Shown here: one piece after another, positions 59,701-64,000 of the stretch
Numbering within the stretch: position 1 is the first letter of the stretch
Layout of the letters: each line of letters begins with the position of its first letter
NCBI RefSeq assembly: GCF_008831285.2
Contig: NC_045140.1
Coordinates: forward strand, 22,772,131 to 22,836,130
Direction of reading: 5' to 3'
Length of the DNA: 64,000 nucleotides
Source: Nymphaea colorata
Taxonomy: Eukaryota; Streptophyta; Magnoliopsida; Nymphaeales; Nymphaeaceae
Translations under genes and position numbers: made by a program
Notes under the pieces: model-generated
Told to the model about the DNA's origin: nothing
What the model saw: the letters and a program-made list of their open reading frames with translations, nothing else
Databases searched by the model: none

Positions 59701-62700
59701 AGCCCATGGTATTTCTCGAGTATCAACTGCAGAAAGAGTGAAGTCTTTCGCATTTGATGAGGATCCCTCTTTGATATCACTCATTTTCCAATATGGTCGG
59801 TATTTGCTAATATCATGTTCACGTCCTGGAACTCAGGTGGCAAACCTGCAGGGTATATGGAACAAGGACGTTGAACCTGCATGGGAGTATGCTTCTTCAC
59901 TTTAACTTTGAAACCTTTCTGTCTTCAGATGCCTCTGCCATTAGAATTTAGATTTTGACTGCATCTCATTGAAGAAAAATAACCTTTCTGGGTGACTGCT
60001 TTACAACATGGGGTTAGTGGACACTTCTAGAATATAATAAGTGCATACTATATTCTGAACTTCTTTAATATAGTAAATTATCCATCATTATCTGAATTTA
60101 GTACACACAGAATGATCATTTTTTTTATTTTTCTTGATTTTCAGAAACTATAGAAAATGCCACTATTCAGAAAATAATACTGGTTCACTTGCATACATTT
60201 AAAATTGCAAAATCCTGGTAAAAATCATTGATTTTCAGAACATTGTTCAAAAATTTTGGTGTTTAACACAATATCTTTGCCTTTCATTCCTTCTGGAATG
60301 TTATGTTCTTTTATGTGTTCCTTACCTTTTGCAAATTGTAAATACTCAAGGTTTTTGTGAAAACGTGTAACATTTGGTGCAATAGTGACATACTTGTGTG
60401 TTGGAGGCCGTCCCTTTCAGAGACATGCCAGAATTAATCTACTGAATGTCTTCTTGAGAACAAACGTTGCAGTTTTTTTTTTATGAATGAAATTGATGCT
60501 TTGTACTTTTGACTCTTGTGAAGTCTGCTTTATACTCTAATCAAAGTGGTCATTAAGCTAAATTTTAGTACGGTCGTTGGAAAATGTGTATCTGTTACCT
60601 GTTGGTTGAATATATATGTGTTTGTATAATATATATATATATATATGTTTCTTTGAAAATATAGTAGCATCATCCATTTCAACCAGAAATATCTTCTAGA
60701 ATGTAGATTTTGACATAATCATCATCATCAAAGCTTGATTATCTATTTGGGCTATTTATATAATATGCATAACTGTGGGTGTTGCTTACCTATGTTGAAG
60801 TTAAGCATACCAAGAGTGAAAATTTTATTTCTCTAAGTTTTGAGGCTGTTAAATGCATGAATTGATGCTTTTATGGAGGGATGAAAGGGTACTAATGTTT
60901 CTTTTTTTTTCCTGTGCAGTGCCGCACCACATTTAAATATAAATCTTCCAATGAATTACTGGCTTTCTCTTCCTTGCAACCTTAGTGAATGCCAGGAACC
61001 TCTGTTCGATCTTATTTCCTCTCTTTCAATTAACGGAAGTAAGACATCCTGGGTGAGGAACTCTTTTCCATGTTATAGTTTCTTTTCTTGAACATTTTTG
61101 AACAAAATAACTCTGCGACCTTTATCTTTACCTTAAAAATTATAATTGATCATCATCATTTATTGGAATATAAAAAAGAAACATTTAAGCTATGTTTCTC
61201 CAGTCTTGCACATTATACATAACTTTTTGATTTCTTTGTTCTTCTGTTAACAGTCCATGCATGCAAACATCTCTTTGGATTTCACAACTCTCTCAAATCA
61301 TGAGTTTCTCTAATCCTGATATTGAATGGATGCTAAATTTTGGCATCTAGGAAATCTGCCTCTGACTATTAGTTGTGTATGGAGAAGAGAACGTTACCAT
61401 TCTCAGCCAAGTAGATTTTTTCCAAATTTTGCTTCAAGTGGCGGAAATGGTCCCGGATTGGTTTTATCTATGATTTTGTAGTGATAAAGTTGAGTCCAAC
61501 AAGATTTTTTAGGCTATTATTTGAACATTTTCATATTCATGAATTGCTAGCTGTTGAATTGTTGATATTTCATGATATTAAAATTTTAATCTTTGGATGC
61601 TGAAGGTGATTAAACCTAGTAACATTTTAAGGAATTAAAGCTAGTACAAATGCTTTGATCAGCAAATATAAACAAATGTACGTCGCTGCTGTTGCACCAT
61701 AGGTATGATGCTGTGGTGGCAGACAAAGAGTAAGGGAGGAAGAGGAGGAGGGAAGAAGGGAAGGAGGGAGAGCGAGGTTAATGAATGTGCACCCATATAT
61801 GATTCATGATGTAATTCTGTTACATATAAGTGATTCAAACATTCTATTACATGAGCACAGTTGACCTGAGCAAACTAGTGTCAAATATGTTCATTGACAA
61901 ATGTATTCAATTGTTTAATGCCTTTTTGTTCTTCTTTAACAGGTGAATTATCAAATACATGGTTGGGTTGCACATCATGTTTCTGATATTTGGGCAAAAA
62001 CGTCACCACATAGAGGTGATCCTGTCTGGGCTGTGTGGCCGATGGGTGGTGCATGGCTTTGCACTCATCTCTGGGAGCATTATGCTTTCTCCATGGACAA
62101 GGTTAGGCTCGCTGTTTTTGTAGATGTATCTCAAATAGCTGCTTACTTTCTTGGCATCTTTCCACAGTCACAAACTCGTATTTATTTTAAGTATTAAGTA
62201 GAACTTCATAGAAAAAATTAATAGTAAAATGTTTTCAGTAGTTTACCTTAATCACGCATGCTCGGGAACTAAAATAAGTGGCACTTTCCCTGATTATATG
62301 GGCATGTTTGATTGCATCAACACAATGAAATCTTGGAGATTTTGCAGTCTCCTGTTTGCCACACTCTTCTTGCAAGGTATTTCATCTCAACAAGGCCGTT
62401 GACTTTACTGGGCTTCTAGCTTAAAGCATTCATTTTCTTAATCTTCAATACATATGTTTTTCTTTACTCTCAAATTTGTCACATTTTGTGTCTCAAATTG
62501 CAAACAGAGGTACTCTGAATAGAGATAGTTGGAATATATAACCTAGGCAAGACTGGTAGAAACTGTAAGAAATTCATTCAATAATTTTAATGATGTTTCA
62601 TTACCATGCATTTATTGCCTTGCTTGTTTAAGATAAAAAAACATGAACTAGGGATCTCAAAGATGATACAAAGCATCAACTGAATTTTTTGAGCATTATG

Positions 62701-63458
62701 TTCATGAATCATGTTATTTATTTGTTATTTTATAGATAGTCTGTCAAATCATTATCTTTATCAGTCATTTTTAGAAAATGAAGCATACCCACTCTTAGAA
62801 GGTTGTGCAACATTTCTGCTGGAATGGCTAGTAGATGGGCCAAGGGGATATCTTGAAACTAATCCCTCAACATCTCCAGAGCATAGTTTCATTTCTCCTG
62901 ATGGTAAAGAAGCAGGATTGAGCTATTCATGTGCAATGGACATGGCAATTATAAGAGAGATTTTTTCTGCAATTATATCAGCTGCAGAGGTACTATAGCT
63001 TGCACTGAAATTCCATTGTTCTTATGTGCTGCTATTTAGCATAGAAAATGTCTTTTCTGCGTAGTGATATTTTGGAGTCCCATTGTTAGGTCCTGGGAAG
63101 AAGTGAGCAGAGTCTTGTTAAAAGGGTTAGGGAAGCAATGTTGAAGCTTCCTCCACCAAAAATTGCGAGAGATGGTTCCATTATGGAATGGGTAAGGGAA
63201 ATAAAGCATTTCATTTTACTCATGTTTCCCCCTTTTTTTTCTTACATTTAGATATAGAAGTCCATGGAGGACAACATGAGAATAAGTGGTGCTCAGAATT
63301 TTACCTTGTTTGAAATTTGTCAGGCTCAAGACTTCCAGGACCCAGAGGTACACCATAGGCATTTATCTCATCTATTTGGCCTTTTCCCAGGTCACACGAT
63401 CTCTCTAGAGAAAATCCAGAATTATGCAGAGCTGCTGTCAAGAGCCTTTATAAAAGAG
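56776..63458 (+). CDS. second GH95 alpha-L-fucosidase, 5' part (8 exons visible, frameshift in exon 8, continues past the window)
   Basis: Exons: 56776-56989, 57714-57859, 58970-59886, 60920-61052, 61943-62101, 62765-62989, 63090-63191, 63324-63458. The structure mirrors the minus-strand gene: exons 2, 4, 5, 6 and 7 have identical lengths (146, 133, 159, 225, 102 nt). Conserved features include EPAKHWTDALPIGNGRLGAM, HLNINLPMNYW, the NPSTSPEH segment and HHRHLSHLFGLFPGHT. Exon 8 is 135 nt rather than 136. After GHTISLEK the frame slips by one base, so the expected PELC...YKR ending is found only in the neighbouring frame. This is a single-base loss within 63411-63417, beside an A run. Either the gene is a recent pseudogene or the base is a sequence error. 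Exons 9 and 10, including the PPFQIDANFG segment, are not found before 64000. Confidence 0.85.
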
Positions 63459-64000
63459 GTTTTGGAAGGAAATTTACAAGGATTACTTCTTTTTTTGCTT
63501 TGCTATGTGAAGTATTATGATACTTGCAGTGAAGGTCAAGTCTTATGTCAAGTTTTTGTCTAACATAGAGTATCTAATGTCTGTTTGATATAGTTAGATT
63601 TTCCAGAATTTTGTTACTTCGTGTTCGGTAATTGCTCTTGTTTCCAAATCACATTCATCTTATGCTTGTCGCTGGCTGATGCATTGATAATCTACCAATG
63701 TTTCTTTTCTTGTCCGTATCATACACTAGTATTAATTAGTAGAACTGCCATGCTAGTTGCTGCACTTTCACACAGCCGAAGTTCAGTTTATGGATAAAAG
63801 TAACTGCAAGAAAATGTAGAAAGATTGTAGAAATGTCAACATCCCACAATTGAATGATGAAAATCCATCCTCAAAAAGTTCGAAACTATAATGGATGCGT
63901 CATTGGATTCACTGTTTGTTGGTGTTGGCTGGTACATCTGAATAATCTTAAAAGTTCACACGGCAGGTGCTCTTCATACTGTAAGATGTGTTTGATTTTT
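63459..64000 (+). other. intron 8 of the second GH95 gene, running off the window
   Basis: The donor after exon 8 reads GTTTTG, weaker than the GTACTT of the paralogue. No counterpart of exon 9 (which would encode the GDEGPGWST region) is seen up to the window edge. The paralogue's equivalent intron is 414 nt, so this one is at least 542 nt. Confidence 0.6.

Noticed and set aside
1..64000. tRNA, rRNA, CRISPR arrays or a dedicated multi-gene biosynthetic system
   Set aside because: A visual search for the tRNA GGTTCGA box, long regular spacer arrays and co-oriented enzyme clusters found none. The genes are unrelated plant loci.

Overview
This window is nuclear DNA of a flowering plant. It has spliced genes with GT-AG introns of up to 9 kb, plant-only families (PHD-homeodomain HAT3.1 type, A3 cyclin, QALGGH zinc finger, CLE peptide, NFD6-like mitochondrial protein, GH95 fucosidase) and an AT-rich background full of LTR, LINE, MITE and palindromic repeats. 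I cannot name the species. No bacterial-type operons, CRISPR arrays or tRNA/rRNA genes were seen.

Layout. (1) 1-15710, + strand: a HAT3.1/PRHA-type PHD-finger homeodomain gene of 8 coding exons (716 aa). Its 9-kb first coding intron holds a complete Ty1-copia retrotransposon (5090-10621) in antisense orientation, with near-identical LTRs and a 5-bp target duplication. (2) 18327-20771, + strand: an A3-type cyclin of 8 exons (396 aa) with one GC-AG intron and two destruction-box-like segments. (3) 20.8-29.8 kb: gene-poor, with a Tourist-like MITE and a decayed copia reverse transcriptase. (4) 29790-30314, - strand: a single-exon C2H2 repressor with two EAR-like motifs and a duplicated 76-bp leader. 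(5) 30.5-39.9 kb: gene-poor, with a LINE tail and a palindrome-rich element around 36.4-38.2 kb. (6) 39921-40318, - strand: a two-exon NFD6-like gene. (7) 42586-51227, - strand: a complete 10-exon GH95 alpha-L-fucosidase (861 aa). (8) 55321-55542, - strand: a 73-aa CLE prepropeptide gene. (9) 56776 to the right edge, + strand: a second GH95 gene in head-to-head orientation to the first, with the same exon plan. Only its first eight exons are visible, and exon 8 lacks one base.

How the genes relate. They are independent eukaryotic loci rather than an operon. The two GH95 genes are an inverted duplicate pair flanking the CLE gene. Their shared exon lengths (146, 133, 159, 225, 102 nt) support both models and expose the one-base loss in the second copy. 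All exon joins were made by hand from splice sites, reading-frame continuity and recalled family sequence, with no transcript data.
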